Source: Nothopassalora personata (taxonomy: Eukaryota; Ascomycota; Dothideomycetes; Mycosphaerellales; Mycosphaerellaceae). Taken from it: a DNA stretch of 64,000 nucleotides. The notes beneath the pieces were generated by a model. That model worked only from the letters and a program-made list of their open reading frames with translations. It was not told where the DNA came from and did not search any database. Each line of letters starts with the position of its first letter. Position 1 is the first letter of the stretch. Position numbers and translations under genes: made by a program. The stretch is from the NCBI GenBank assembly GCA_033816765.1, contig CM066287.1, forward strand, positions 5,952,001-6,016,000. Direction: 5' to 3'. Positions 1 to 11,000 of this stretch are shown here, one piece after another.

Positions 1-1055
1 CACGAAGAGGCGTACAGATCGGTGGTGCGGAGATGATTCATTCATCACAGAGCTGGGATCAAAGTGGTGGTCTGAGCAGAGGGCATGGGTTGGCCGCCTC
101 CGTCAGCGACATTCGAAATCGGGGTGGAGATCCCCGAACCCGCAAGATCCCACGGACGACATCGACCCCTAACACCATGGGCATGGCAACGGGCATGTTC
201 TCGATTCGAACGCAATCGTCGCCTTCCTCGCCTCAAGAATCAGGCTTCAATTCGGCAGTGCCATCTCGACCAGGCAGTCCACGACCTGGTGACAACAGTG
301 GTGTTCCAACATCGTGTACTAATTGCTTCACACAGACGACACCTTTGTGGCGACGCAATCCAGAGGGACAGCCGCTTTGCAATGCGTGTGGACTGTTTCT
401 CAAGCTACACGGCGTGGTGCGACCGTTAAGCCTGAAGACCGACGTGATTAAGAAGCGTAATCGCGGAAGCGGCAATACTGTGCCTATGGGCACTTCGCGG
501 TCAAAGAAAGTTGCTAGTCACAGGAACTCGGTCGCGCAGTCGAATACTAACACTCCAAACTCTGGTAAACAGGCGAACGATGGAGACTCGCCAAGATCGG
601 GCGCTGGATCTGCTGGGAACACGCCAACTAACTCAGGTCCTGCGGAGAAGCCAGTGAAGACTGTGGTGCCTATTGCCCCTGGACCTCCCAAGCCCGCACC
701 TCAGCAGCCTGCGAATGCGCCTACTCGTCCAGTGGCTCCTAGGCGTACCAGGAAACCGAGCAGGGCAAGCAATACTCCCGCACAAGGCGATCACGAGATG
801 GCAGAAGCTGAGGAGCCAAAGGCTGGCAATAAAGGCCCGAAAGAAGGGACTTCCGGCATTCAGCATCCTCCGCTCATGCCCAACGCCATGTCCCTCAAAC
901 CAAACGCACCGCCAATGCACGCGCAAATGGTCCCACCAGGTGGTGGTTCAGGAGCTGGACAGATGGCACCTGGACAACATGGACTACCTCCTGGAGTATC
1001 CCCTACTATGATGACTGGACCTCAGGAGTGGGAGTGGTTGACCATGAGTCTTTAA
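1..1055 (+). CDS. areA: AreA/NIT2-type GATA transcription factor, C-terminal part (5' end outside the window)
   Basis: This is the C-terminal part of the global nitrogen-catabolite regulator that activates genes for secondary nitrogen sources from HGATAR sites in the nucleus. The reading frame is open from the window edge, so the first in-frame ATG at 33 is probably internal and the gene is partial. A single GATA zinc finger lies at about 317-395: CTNC, a 17-residue loop containing TPLWRR, then CNAC, followed by the basic stretch ending VIKKRNR. After the finger comes a long Ser/Pro/Gly-rich region. The protein ends with WEWLTMSL, the conserved C-terminus of AreA, which in the Aspergillus family is needed for interaction with the repressor NmrA. 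No intron is visible in the part shown. The finger plus this tail make AreA much more likely than another GATA factor such as NsdD or SreA. Confidence 0.93.
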   Translation, partial: RRGVQIGGAEMIHSSQSWDQSGGLSRGHGLAASVSDIRNRGGDPRTRKIPRTTSTPNTMGMATGMFSIRTQSSPSSPQESGFNSAVPSRPGSPRPGDNSGVPTSCTNCFTQTTPLWRRNPEGQPLCNACGLFLKLHGVVRPLSLKTDVIKKRNRGSGNTVPMGTSRSKKVASHRNSVAQSNTNTPNSGKQANDGDSPRSGAGSAGNTPTNSGPAEKPVKTVVPIAPGPPKPAPQQPANAPTRPVAPRRTRKPSRASNTPAQGDHEMAEAEEPKAGNKGPKEGTSGIQHPPLMPNAMSLKPNAPPMHAQMVPPGGGSGAGQMAPGQHGLPPGVSPTMMTGPQEWEWLTMSL

Positions 1056-2095
1056 TATGTGGAAGCCACAGCATGTCAAGCACGACATACATATTCTATT
1101 TTCGAGTACGATTGGCGAATGCGTTATGCGCTTTCAGACGCTTTTAAGTGATTGATACCCGAGCTTTTGGATGCATGCTCAAACCTGATAGATGAGGCCA
1201 CCTTAAGAGGTTGATTCTTTAGGCGTTGAGCGTTCTTGTGTACATGGATGAATTGCTGTCATTGCTTGGGATATGAGCTATCTGGGTGAATTTCGAGCAG
1301 CTATGAGAGATGAAGTTACAATTTACTCCCTCGTAGTCGCCTTTCGAAGTGGTCTTGAGACTTCGCTCTCTTGTCGCACCGCAGCTAACAATTGACAGAG
1401 GTCGCTGAACATTGCTTCGCAAGGTACACCTCTCCCATTGCAAAGCTGTGATATGTAGCACTGTGGAAGCATCACCTCAAGAACCTCGACCATCAACCGC
1501 ACCCGGCAATTCGCGGCACAAGCAATCACATGCTTGTGGTGGCTGCATCACATGCATTTAAACTTTCTGTCAGCAACTCATGAGGCATTCTGAAAGGCTC
1601 CCCATCAAAGAGACTTCCCGCTCGTTTAAAGTCATTTCCAAACTCTCTTGATCCACTGCCGGTGGTTGTCGGACTTGCCGAACACATCGGAACGGACTTG
1701 CTACCCTAGCTGCAGCTGCTGCTTTGGTGCTGTGCTATACGCTAATGTCGAACGATTCCTACTGTCAGGATGGAGAGAGGGAGTCTAGAAGGTTGATGTT
1801 GCAGGTGATTGAGCCACTCGGTGTGAGTTGCCGGCAGATCAAGGTGACCAGGATGGCTTTGTGGAGCTTTCAGGAAACTTGGCTGCCGATAATGGACGAC
1901 TTACGAATGTACCATTGCATGTGTTGGATCTGGTAAATTCGTTTCATATTGATGACACTATTTACATGCTCGCGTGACCCGTGGCAAGGGATCACAGCTT
2001 CGAAGCGTCGTGCCTGCACTCGTCAGCTACGAGTCACGATACCTAGTCCCTACAAGGAGTCAGAGAAAGAGTGATGGTGGAGGAAAAGATGGTAC
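1056..2095. other. Intergenic, areA 3' side to dienelactone hydrolase
   Basis: This holds the 3' flanks of two convergent genes. Short open frames occur on both strands but show no family motif, intron logic or codon pattern that would support a gene. No RNA gene seen. Confidence 0.6.
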
Positions 2096-3071
2096 CTACA
2101 AATTCTCGTGGAAGAAGTTCAAGAGCAGCTCATAGGCCTTCTTGTAGTCGGCTTCAACAGCTGGGTCCTTGAGGTCACCACGCGCAGCCATGAAACCGTG
2201 GACCTGGTTTGGCCACCACTGGACGATGTTCTTGGTCTTGACGGCTTTTTGCCATTTCTCCACGGCCTCTTTTGGCTCGTCCTTGGATGGGAGCATGGCG
2301 AATGGGATCGTGATGCCTGGGGCGTCGTTCTCGTCAACCATGGCTGGATGGCACGATGCCGCGGCCTTGAAGCGTGTGCCTTGCTGGGAGGAGAGGTTCA
2401 CGATCTTGCCTGCATGGAAATGAATGTTAGCCGTATTCAGTGTCTGGCTGATGAGACGGGCCTCTAAGATCTTCGTCGCAGGCGCACCGCTCCCTGCTTC
2501 ATCCCTGGCATCACTTACCTCCCCAGCAGTAGCCAACAATGCCCCATTGCTGGATGGAGCTGCGCTGAGACTGGATCTCGTCCAATACCTTTGGAATACG
2601 CTCGAGCGTCTTTGGTGGAGCGGCGGCAGTCTATTTCGAGGTCGTCAGCTGTTGCCCATAGCACATCCTTGCTTCTATCGTGCTATCTTACCGAGAAGAA
2701 TTCGCCCAACTTCTTGCCCTTCTCATCGGTGTCGGGTGGGTACCAAGAGATATCGGCTGGCTTGCCATCGAAGAAGTCTGGCATAAACACCTGATACTGG
2801 CGCTCCTTGTCGCCAGTAGCGAGGATGTCTGCACCCTGTAGTGTTTGTGGGAAGAATCTGAGAGGCAGTCAGTACTTTAGCAACTCGATCTTATGTTGTC
2901 AGCAGTTTGGACATACCCAAAGATATCGTAGACGACCAAAAGCGCGGTCTTTGCGTCTTTGGGGCCCGTCGCATAGGTCTTCATGCCATTGATGGTGATC
3001 CATTCACCTTTCTCCTTGTAGCCATCAGCCACAACTGGAGGAACAGTGCAGCAAGCATGCGATTGAGACAT
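2096..3071 (-). CDS. Dienelactone hydrolase family protein (four exons)
   Basis: This is an alpha/beta-hydrolase of the dienelactone hydrolase family, probably a cytosolic esterase/lactonase. The natural substrate is unknown; family members act on dienelactones or similar small lactones and esters. I chose the ATG at 3071, giving MSQSHACCTVPPV. Four exons join cleanly. The first ends in VVYDIFG at a GTATGT donor near 2920, the second carries FMPDFFDGKPADISWYPP, and the third ends in GYCWGG, the nucleophile elbow whose Cys is the catalytic residue. The last exon (to 2096) holds the His region WWPNQVHGFMAARGD. The third intron lies directly after the nucleophile motif. Length, about 250 residues, is usual for the family. 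A longer open frame upstream of 3071 lacks family similarity and was not used. Confidence 0.88.
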
Positions 3072-3700
3072 CTTGGCGTATGTTCGTACTCGTATGACAG
3101 GTGGGTCGTGAGTTCGTTTCAGGGAAGGTGTTGTCCTGACTGTTGCTCTTGCAGATAGCTGAAGACGAGGAAGAACAATTGACGAACGAAATATCGTGGC
3201 CATTGAGGTCAAAAAAGCAGCATACGACAGCTTCCCGTCTACCAAGTGGGGAAAGCAGTGATGACGCTGGTGGGGCAACGTGAGAGCTCCCCAGGAAAAG
3301 AACGGACTTCAGGCCATCATTGGTCGACCACGTTACCGGGCATGCACTGTGCCTAGTGATTTGAGATAAATCGGAAGGGGTGAAAGTAGACCGAATCTGC
3401 TGCCGATCGTTGGTGACTTCGTATGGACAACGAAGCCGGAGGTCAAGATATGCTGGACCAGCACTGCAGTGAATGACTCGAAACGCGTGTTTGGTGGTAA
3501 TTTCGTGAACGAACAATGTATCTGCTTCGTGATGTACACATCTGTCACTGTACACCATGTGTCTGGAGCTAGCTACATGCAATATCGGTAAGTCGATGAA
3601 GCGTAAGGAAATTACTGCACCAGCCGTCTCAACCTGTCCAGATAACCCCAAATTATTCGCTGGCACTGGATCTCTTCCGTCTCGGTTGAAGCGACTGCAG
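3072..3700. other. Intergenic, promoter side of the dienelactone hydrolase gene
   Basis: About 630 bases lie between the hydrolase start and the end of the next minus-strand gene. An open frame on the minus strand runs through here without recognisable domains and is not called. Confidence 0.5.
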
Positions 3701-5317
3701 CTAAAAGCCCGCCTCATCATCATTTTCGACATCGAACATGCCTTGCCACACAAAGCACTCTGACGGCAAATCTGGCCCAAGTCGAGGTGCAGCGCGTAGC
3801 TTCGTCGTGATGAAGGTCCCAGCCATCGCAAGCGCAGCAAGCGCCGCCCATAGAGATGTGTTGATCACAAACATTGAATGACTGTCGGAGAGGTAATAGC
3901 TGATGCCAGCAAGACCGACCGCTAGTGCCTTGAACAGCTCCGTAATGGAAACTACTCCGATAAGTGTCCCAGTCGAAGAGGCGTCTGGCGCTGCCGACAG
4001 GACGAGCAGAAGGACCAAGACTTGAGCTGCATTCGCGAGAGTGGTCTTGACCAACGTCGCCATGGTGCTGACGACTGCGGACAGTAGAGGCGCCGCGCCC
4101 GTTGCATGGACTGCCAGCGCCACGGCTGGTATGGTTATGTAAAGTGCAGGAAAGACCATCGAGATCTTGCGGTATAGAGGTAGCACGCTACCCTTGCTGA
4201 CCAGTTTGGGGATGTACGTCATGACGCGCAGAGCAGCCACAGTTTTTACTGCCAGCAGCAGTGGCTGCATCCAAGAGCACGGAATGCCCATGCCAGCGTT
4301 TTCGCCATCGGTGTGAGCAAGGTGTTGCAGGACGACCTCGAACGTAGAAGAGTGTAGTGAGAGTACTGCGTATGAAGCCAGGAGGACCAGGATGGATGGT
4401 GCAGTCAGCATCTGCGCAACGCTAATTCGTGAAGGCCGAGGGCTCGCGGTATCGTCTTTCAAAGCCTCGATGATGTTGATTGCTAGGGACTCAGTGGAGT
4501 CAGTGGAGGACCGTTGCTGACCCAGCAAGCCCGCCTTCTCGCAGTCAACATATTCATGCTGCACAAGGCCTGCCGGGTCATTCTTTGGCAAAGTCTCATC
4601 TAGGAGACAGATCTCCGCCACTGTGATTGAGATGACTAGAGCAGCGCAAGCCATCTGTCCCCCTAGTCCTGGGAAGCGCGCGAATACGCCCGCAAAGTGA
4701 TCCTGCGCAAGGTGTCGAATCGTGTTCGAAAGCAGAGGTCCCAACTGGCCGCAGACGGCAAGCATAGGCAGTCGTGCAATGACTTTCACCCGTCGTTTAC
4801 CACCATGTGTAGAGTCGGCGAGCATCGCTAGTCCAGCGACCGTAGCGGCGGAGCCGATCGCACCAGCAAGATATCGTAAGATGCAGAATGCGGTAAAGTT
4901 GGTAGCAAAGCCCATCGATAGGCAGCATGTAGACATCCCGATCAAGCCAGATAGTGCAACTTTCCTCCTTCCGATCCTGTCCGCGACAAGGCCGAACAAG
5001 AGTCCAGAGGCCCCGCCGAAGTAGTAGGCGCATTGCAGGATACTTCGCAAGAAGGATATGTCCATCGTCAGACAAGCCGAGCTCGACGGCAACAGAACGT
5101 TGATTTGTGAAGACAGCGAAGAGGACATGATCGCTTCGGCGAGGAATAGCAGGTATATCATGGTCAAATTCCGGCGATCTCGAGGTGTTTGTACTGCGTT
5201 CTCCTCCTCCTCCTCTTGCTCCGCTTTGACATCGTTCCATGTGGCCTGTGCCACCTCCGTCTTCTCCAGATCACCAACGGGTATCAAAGACCTGGATCTG
5301 CTGTGAAACCCAAACAT
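3701..5317 (-). CDS. Major facilitator superfamily transporter
   Basis: This is a polytopic membrane transporter of 538 residues in one exon, within the usual MFS size. The ATG at 5317 (MFGFHSRSRS) is the first in frame; the extension upstream lacks ATG. After an acidic cytosolic N-terminus with a run of Glu, the first helix begins at LTMIYLLFLAEA. The loop between helices 2 and 3 carries FGLVADRIGRRKV, the MFS signature motif A. A long charged central loop (around ECVDCEKAG and STESLAINI) separates two six-helix halves. Neighbours give no clue to the substrate. It resembles fungal drug/H+ antiporter-like carriers more than sugar porters, but that subfamily is a guess. A conserved-looking helix with SAAPDASSTGTLIG occurs near the C-terminus. 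Confidence 0.85.
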   Translation of the reverse strand: MFGFHSRSRSLIPVGDLEKTEVAQATWNDVKAEQEEEEENAVQTPRDRRNLTMIYLLFLAEAIMSSSLSSQINVLLPSSSACLTMDISFLRSILQCAYYFGGASGLLFGLVADRIGRRKVALSGLIGMSTCCLSMGFATNFTAFCILRYLAGAIGSAATVAGLAMLADSTHGGKRRVKVIARLPMLAVCGQLGPLLSNTIRHLAQDHFAGVFARFPGLGGQMACAALVISITVAEICLLDETLPKNDPAGLVQHEYVDCEKAGLLGQQRSSTDSTESLAINIIEALKDDTASPRPSRISVAQMLTAPSILVLLASYAVLSLHSSTFEVVLQHLAHTDGENAGMGIPCSWMQPLLLAVKTVAALRVMTYIPKLVSKGSVLPLYRKISMVFPALYITIPAVALAVHATGAAPLLSAVVSTMATLVKTTLANAAQVLVLLLVLSAAPDASSTGTLIGVVSITELFKALAVGLAGISYYLSDSHSMFVINTSLWAALAALAMAGTFITTKLRAAPRLGPDLPSECFVWQGMFDVENDDEAGF

Positions 5318-6224
5318 CGTGCAGTTGTAAAATCTCAAATCGCAAAAGGGTAATGGTATAGCTCGAGAAATCAGTCGAAAAGGACTGTACGGATCGCTTC
5401 AACAAGCGATAAATCTGTAGAGAGAGTGTTTGGAGAGCTCGCGTCCGGCGCGTTTCTCGTGTTGTAATAATGAATAGAGAGTGGCAGGCTTTATACAGCC
5501 GGGTCAGAAAGACCGACAAGAATGTTGCTTCTCACGAACGCAGAGCGTCGTGCTGCAGAAGACAACAGACGTCTGGGAAGTGTTGGACTTACTCATCTCT
5601 CTCTTCGAAACAAGGAGGTCGATGCTCCATACTTCAGGTGGGTCAAGTGTCGCAGCAATGGGCTGGCGCTAAAAGAAATTGGCGAATCAAGGGTTGTAGA
5701 TAACCTGAATCGTTGCTTCATCGTAGGAAACAGGAATGGTGCGAGTCTGTGCGCATCCATAGCAGTGGATTAAATCGTCTTCAGAGTGGAAGCATATGGT
5801 GAGATATGGCTGTTTTAAGAATGTCCGTCGCAGTGGTTTGCCTCATGTTAGAGGTGATGCTGGTCATGCTATCCGTGTCGGCCGCGGGCCTCAGCAAGCT
5901 AAAAGGAAGATAGTATCATTAAGCTCGCGAGGTGCTCAGGCAGTTACTCTCGAACCTGCACACATACTTCATGTCGACGTCCAAGCTGCTTGCATAGCTC
6001 GAGCAATTGCTGCAACACTGTTGTGCTGCCACAGCGTCGCAGAGATGGTCGAGCTTTCTTATTAGCGGCTACGACCTCTTCGAATTGCTACCAGAGCCTC
6101 TAATCAACTCCCCACTCAGCTCGAGAGCCTAAATAATGGATTGGCACAAGGTCGAGGATGCCACGCCTTGTGTGCTACGGAGACCGTTCTACAACCTCGC
6201 AGCGTACTCCTTCCGTCGCGGTGG
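5318..6224. other. Intergenic, MFS promoter side to TRM5 3' end
   Basis: About 900 bases. Several plus-strand frames of 60-90 codons overlap one another without motifs. Nothing else is visible beyond the upstream region of the MFS gene. Confidence 0.5.
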
Positions 6225-7634
6225 CTATGAAGCATCGCGCTTGAAGGCGACTTCTTCAGGCAGTCGAAAGCTAGCGCAGAACATCCTCTTCTTGGGTGCA
6301 ACATCTCTCACATCATAGATTTCCACACCGCCGTCCTCGATCCGTCCAGGCTTGACTTCATGCTGTAACTGCTCACTGATCTCTTGACATATCTTGATGC
6401 CTTCTTCAACATTGTCGTCGCTCTTGGTGTTGAAGCAGTAGACGTGAATCAGTGGCATGCTGAAGTTTTCTGGCAGACTTCGACGCACCTCGGGGCTGAA
6501 TACCCCAATGAAGCTGGGAATAAACGTGATTGCTGTCGCAGGCAGATTCATCACAAAATGATCGAACACTCGAGGTTGATGTAGCGTCCGCAGGACCTCA
6601 TCTTTGGCGTTTGGCTCCTTCTTAGATGCCTTCTTGACAACATCGACACTTCTCTCCGACTTCGCCAGCTCTGCAACGGCACTTCGTATAAACGTACGCC
6701 CGTCTTCGTTGAATGGTCGCACGTAATCTTGCACCCTGTTGCGAGTGATGGCGTGTTGCAAGCTCTCGTAGCTGTCCGGGTTGAGATCATTTGCCCACAC
6801 GAAGATCTTCTTCTTTCCAGCTGGAACCGCAAAGGGTCCGACGCCGGCCATGACATCGCATACTGCCTGACCTTCATGGAAGACGCCAACAAGTCGACGA
6901 TGCTCCGTGTTCAATCTGCTGTTCCAGTACACCTTGCCGTAGTCGAATTTGAAGATGCAGTTCTCTGCAGATATGGTGACATTCATATCGTCCGGTCCGG
7001 CAAGCAGCTCGTATTTGAAAGTGCGGTATTCGCTCTCCTCGCCGACATCGTCGATTTTGTTGATTACAGTCCGTACTCCAGGATTCTTGTCCATTAGCAC
7101 TTCAGCTATGAGCTGTTTGTACTTCAGATATTCGTCGCGCAAGTTCAAATGTGCTACATGGCCGACTTGTGAAAACCCAGAAGGTATCTCACCTTGTTCA
7201 TCTTCAGGCAGGATGGCAGACATGATGTCGTGATATGTCCAGTAGTTGTAGTCAAGGTGTAAGGAGAATGGCACTACGGAGATCAGCTCTTCTTTGACGA
7301 GCTCTGCGACGGTGGCGGAGTGCGGCCACGAGCTGCTCGAGCCATTGAGCGGAGGATTGTTCGTATCTGCTGGTGCGCTTCTCACCTCAGGCCTAAGCAG
7401 GATGCACTTCTTGCCACTCCTTGCGAGCTCAGTATCTGGGTCTGGATGTACACTGCCTAGTCTTTGCTGTACAAGTGCATCCTTACTGCGCTCAAGTGCT
7501 GATCTGCATTTGGTGATATTCTTGTTATCAAAGACCCGCGCCGCCTTGAGCTCGACGGTCTTTTGAAAGAAAGATCGATCAAGCGTGCGCATCAAGCGAC
7601 TGACAGGAGGTCGCCACATGTCTCCGTCTGCCAT
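6225..7634 (-). CDS. TRM5: tRNA (guanine-37-N1)-methyltransferase Trm5
   Basis: Trm5 transfers a methyl group from S-adenosylmethionine to N1 of G37, next to the anticodon, preventing +1 frameshifting. It acts in the cytosol and mitochondria. The 469-residue protein comes from one exon, close to the size of yeast Trm5. The N-terminal domain begins MWRPPVSRLMRTLDRSFF. The class I methyltransferase fold has the SAM-binding loop VCDVMAGVGPFAVPAGKK at about 258-275, the acidic VWANDLNPDS, and the catalytic NLPA-type motif FVMNLPATA at about 360-370. A conserved upstream segment carries ILRP and HLNLRDEYLKYK. The start at 7634 fits the family. It is transcribed divergently from the kinesin gene, sharing a promoter region of about 420 bases. 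Confidence 0.95.
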   Translation of the reverse strand: MADGDMWRPPVSRLMRTLDRSFFQKTVELKAARVFDNKNITKCRSALERSKDALVQQRLGSVHPDPDTELARSGKKCILLRPEVRSAPADTNNPPLNGSSSSWPHSATVAELVKEELISVVPFSLHLDYNYWTYHDIMSAILPEDEQGEIPSGFSQVGHVAHLNLRDEYLKYKQLIAEVLMDKNPGVRTVINKIDDVGEESEYRTFKYELLAGPDDMNVTISAENCIFKFDYGKVYWNSRLNTEHRRLVGVFHEGQAVCDVMAGVGPFAVPAGKKKIFVWANDLNPDSYESLQHAITRNRVQDYVRPFNEDGRTFIRSAVAELAKSERSVDVVKKASKKEPNAKDEVLRTLHQPRVFDHFVMNLPATAITFIPSFIGVFSPEVRRSLPENFSMPLIHVYCFNTKSDDNVEEGIKICQEISEQLQHEVKPGRIEDGGVEIYDVRDVAPKKRMFCASFRLPEEVAFKRDAS

Positions 7635-8052
7635 GAAGCTTGACCGGACGCAGACGATGTGTAGGGTTGTATCGTGATCTCCAGACAGATGGTTGGGAAT
7701 TATAGATCCATGTGAATTCTAGTCATCGTCATGTTGGATCGTGATATTTTTGTTGCCTTTTTGAGCCAGGGCAGGGGGTGGGCATGTCGGGTCCGGGTCC
7801 GGGCCGCGAAGCGAGAGCCACATGAGACATGTGTGTGCTGGGGTGCGCGTTGGCGATTGATGATGATCTCGTAGGGACGTCGAAGCATGGCAGGCGTCGC
7901 GTTGTATCGTCAACACCACTACTGCTAACACCCAATCCACTCTACCACCGGAACACAGCACTGAAAGAACCCCAGTCTCAGCTGGCCGCCACTGGCGGTC
8001 CCTGAAGCTGCATGAAGCAGCACATAGCCAGAATCGCAACACGACGTCCAGC
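7635..8052. promoter_or_regulatory. Divergent promoter region between TRM5 and the kinesin gene
   Basis: These 418 bases lie between two divergently transcribed genes and must contain both promoters. A GC-rich stretch with repeated 'ggtccgg' steps lies near 7790. No individual factor site can be assigned with confidence. Confidence 0.5.
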
Positions 8053-11000
8053 ATGGCGGCTGCTGGTGGAGGAAACATAAAAGTTGTCGTGCGCGTGCGG
8101 CCGTTCAACTCGCGCGAGATCGAGCGCAAGGCAAAATGTATCGTGTCCATGAAAGACACCCAGACGGTGCTCACACCAGCACCGCCAGACGGGAAGAGCA
8201 AGACACCGGCCAAGGCCGCGTTGGAGGGCAGCAAGACGTTCGCGTTCGACAAGTCGTACTGGTCCTTCAACCGCCAGGACGACAACTTTGCAGGCCAAGA
8301 GGATGTCTTCACAGATTTGGGCCGACCGTTGCTGGACAACGCATTTCAAGGATACAACAACTGTATCTTCGCTTATGGACAGACTGGTTCAGGCAAGAGT
8401 TACAGCATGATGGGTTATGGCGAGGAGGAGGGTGTCATACCGCGCATCTGCAGAGACATGTTCGAACGCATCGATGGACTGCAGGCGCGGGACAAGAACA
8501 CGAGCGCTACTGTCGAGGTATCCTATCTCGAGATCTACAACGAGCGCGTCCGTGATCTGCTCAACCCCAGTAACAAGGGCAACTTGAAGGTCCGAGAGCA
8601 TCCCTCTACTGGTCCATATGTGGAAGATCTGGCCAAACTGGTTGTGCGGAACTTCTCAGAGATTGACAATCTCATGGATGAAGGCAATAAAGCACGAACT
8701 GTTGCTGCGACCAACATGAATGAGACATCTTCGCGATCACATGCTGTCTTCACACTCATTTTGACGCAGAAGCGTCACGATGTTGAGACAAACATGGACA
8801 CGGAGAAGGTGGCCAAAATCAGTCTGGTCGATCTTGCTGGTTCAGAACGAGCGACCAGCACGGGAGCAACTGGAGCCAGACTGAAGGAGGGTGCCGAGAT
8901 CAACAGATCCTTGTCCACTCTTGGTCGAGTGATAGCAGCACTGGCAGATATGAGCACAGCCAAAGCCAAATCGAAAGGACTACAAGTGCCATACCGTGAT
9001 TCTGTTCTCACATGGCTACTCAAGGACAGCTTGGGAGGAAACAGTCTTACGGCCATGATTGCGGCAATATCACCTGCTGACATCAATTTCGAGGAGACTC
9101 TGTCCACGTTGCGATATGCCGATTCTGCGAAGCGCATCAAGAACCACGCTGTTGTCAATGAAGATCCAAACGCTCGCATGATTCGCGAGCTAAAGGAAGA
9201 GCTGTCTCTGCTACGTTCCAAGCTGGCTACTGGCGGAGGTCTGGCAGAAGAACAGTACAGTGCTGATACACCTCTCGAGAAGCAGATCGTCAGCTTCACG
9301 AACGCCGACGGCACAGTGAAGAAGGTGTCCAAAGCAGAAATCCAGGACCAATTGTCGCAATCAGAAAAGCTATACAAAGATCTCAATCAGACATGGGAGG
9401 AGAAGCTTACCATGACTGAGCAGATCCATAAAGAGCGCGAAGCCGCACTCGAAGAACTCGGTATCAGCATTGAGAAAGGTTTCGTTGGCATGAGCACTCC
9501 CAAGAAAATGCCGCATTTGGTGAACCTCAGCGACGACCCTTTGCTTGCCGAATGCCTCGTCTACAACCTCAAACCTGGAACCACGACTGTAGGCAATGTA
9601 GACACGAACGCTCAGGATGGTGAAGGCGAGACCAATGGCCAGAGTTCGGTTGACATTCGGCTCAATGGGTCGAAGATCCTGCACGACCACTGCACCTTCG
9701 AAAACGTTGATGGTGTGGTGACCGTTGTGCCGAAAGATGGTGCCGCAATCATGGTCAATGGTATTCGCATCGAGGCGCCTAAGAGGCTGCGATCCGGCTA
9801 CCGGGTGATCCTGGGCGACTTCCACATCTTTCGCTTCAACCATCCCCAAGAAGCACGTGAGGAGAGAGCGGAACAGGGAAGTCTATTGAAATATTCCATT
9901 ACAGCAGATCAGCTTGATACACCTTCACGCAGACCAGGCCATGAGCGGACTGAGAGCAGTGTGAGCCGGCCATTGTCTGATGGCGAAGGTGAACTTGGAA
10001 GCCCAGGCACAGAATCTCCGATACCTTGGCGCACTCAGGGGCGAGACAGCGACTGGGCTTTTGCACGACGCGAGGCCATCTCTTCGTCACTAGGGCCCGA
10101 CCAAAAGATTTCAGACTTGACAGACGATCAACTCGATGTGCTGTTCGAAGATTTACAGCGCGTCCGTGCCGTTCGCAAAGCCAGGCCGGACAGCAGAATC
10201 TTTGATCTCAGCGGAGTGGATACTGATACCGAGTCTGTGTCCTCTCATCCTACGCGCGAGAAGTACCTGAGTAACGGGACACTTGACAATCTTAGTCTCG
10301 ACACTGCACTAACTATCCCTTCAACGCCGCAACATTCCGAGGACGAAGAACGTCTCAAACAGGCGAAGGAAGAGATGCAGGATCAACTCGAGAAGCAGAA
10401 AGAAGACTACCAACAGAAGCTACAGTCGGCCGAAGAAGGCAGCATTGAGATAGAAGAGCTTCGTACGGAGAAAGTGAAGATGGAAGCCTCCTTACAGGAG
10501 ATGAAGCAGCAGATGCAGAAACGGCTCGCCGAGCAGAAGGTTGCATTTGAGCGTCAGCTTCGCGCTCTCAAGGCACCTCCCAAGCCTCGACGAAAAAGCC
10601 ATGGCAAACTCGCACTCGACGAGCGTGAGATTTACCTGGCGAAGCACGTACTGGAACACTGGAGACATCACCGCTACGTTGCGCTTGCCGCTGCTGTGCT
10701 CAAGAACGCTTCGACACTCAAAGAAGCACAAGTCATGAGTCAACAGATGGAACGCAGCGTTGTCTTCCAATTTACAGTGGCGGATGCCGGGCACACCTTC
10801 GGATCTTCTTACGATCTCGTGCTCAACGGCGTGTCAGCGGAGGAGAGCAATGACCCAGAGCTCCACGATTGTGTCAAACCGTGCCTTGCCATTCGAGTCA
10901 TTGATTTTGGCAACAGCGTTGTCCACCTATGGTCGATCGCGAAGTTGCACAAACGGGTGAGGGCTATGCGGCAGATGCTCCAGTACCTTGACCGACCGGA

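Noticed and set aside
3025..3840. A 271-codon minus-strand frame overlapping the starts and ends of two genes
   Set aside because: It overlaps both the dienelactone hydrolase start and the MFS end in another frame and has no recognisable domain.
5470..6065. Plus-strand frames of 60-90 codons between the MFS gene and TRM5
   Set aside because: Three overlapping frames compete, none has a motif or splice signals; best explained as chance.
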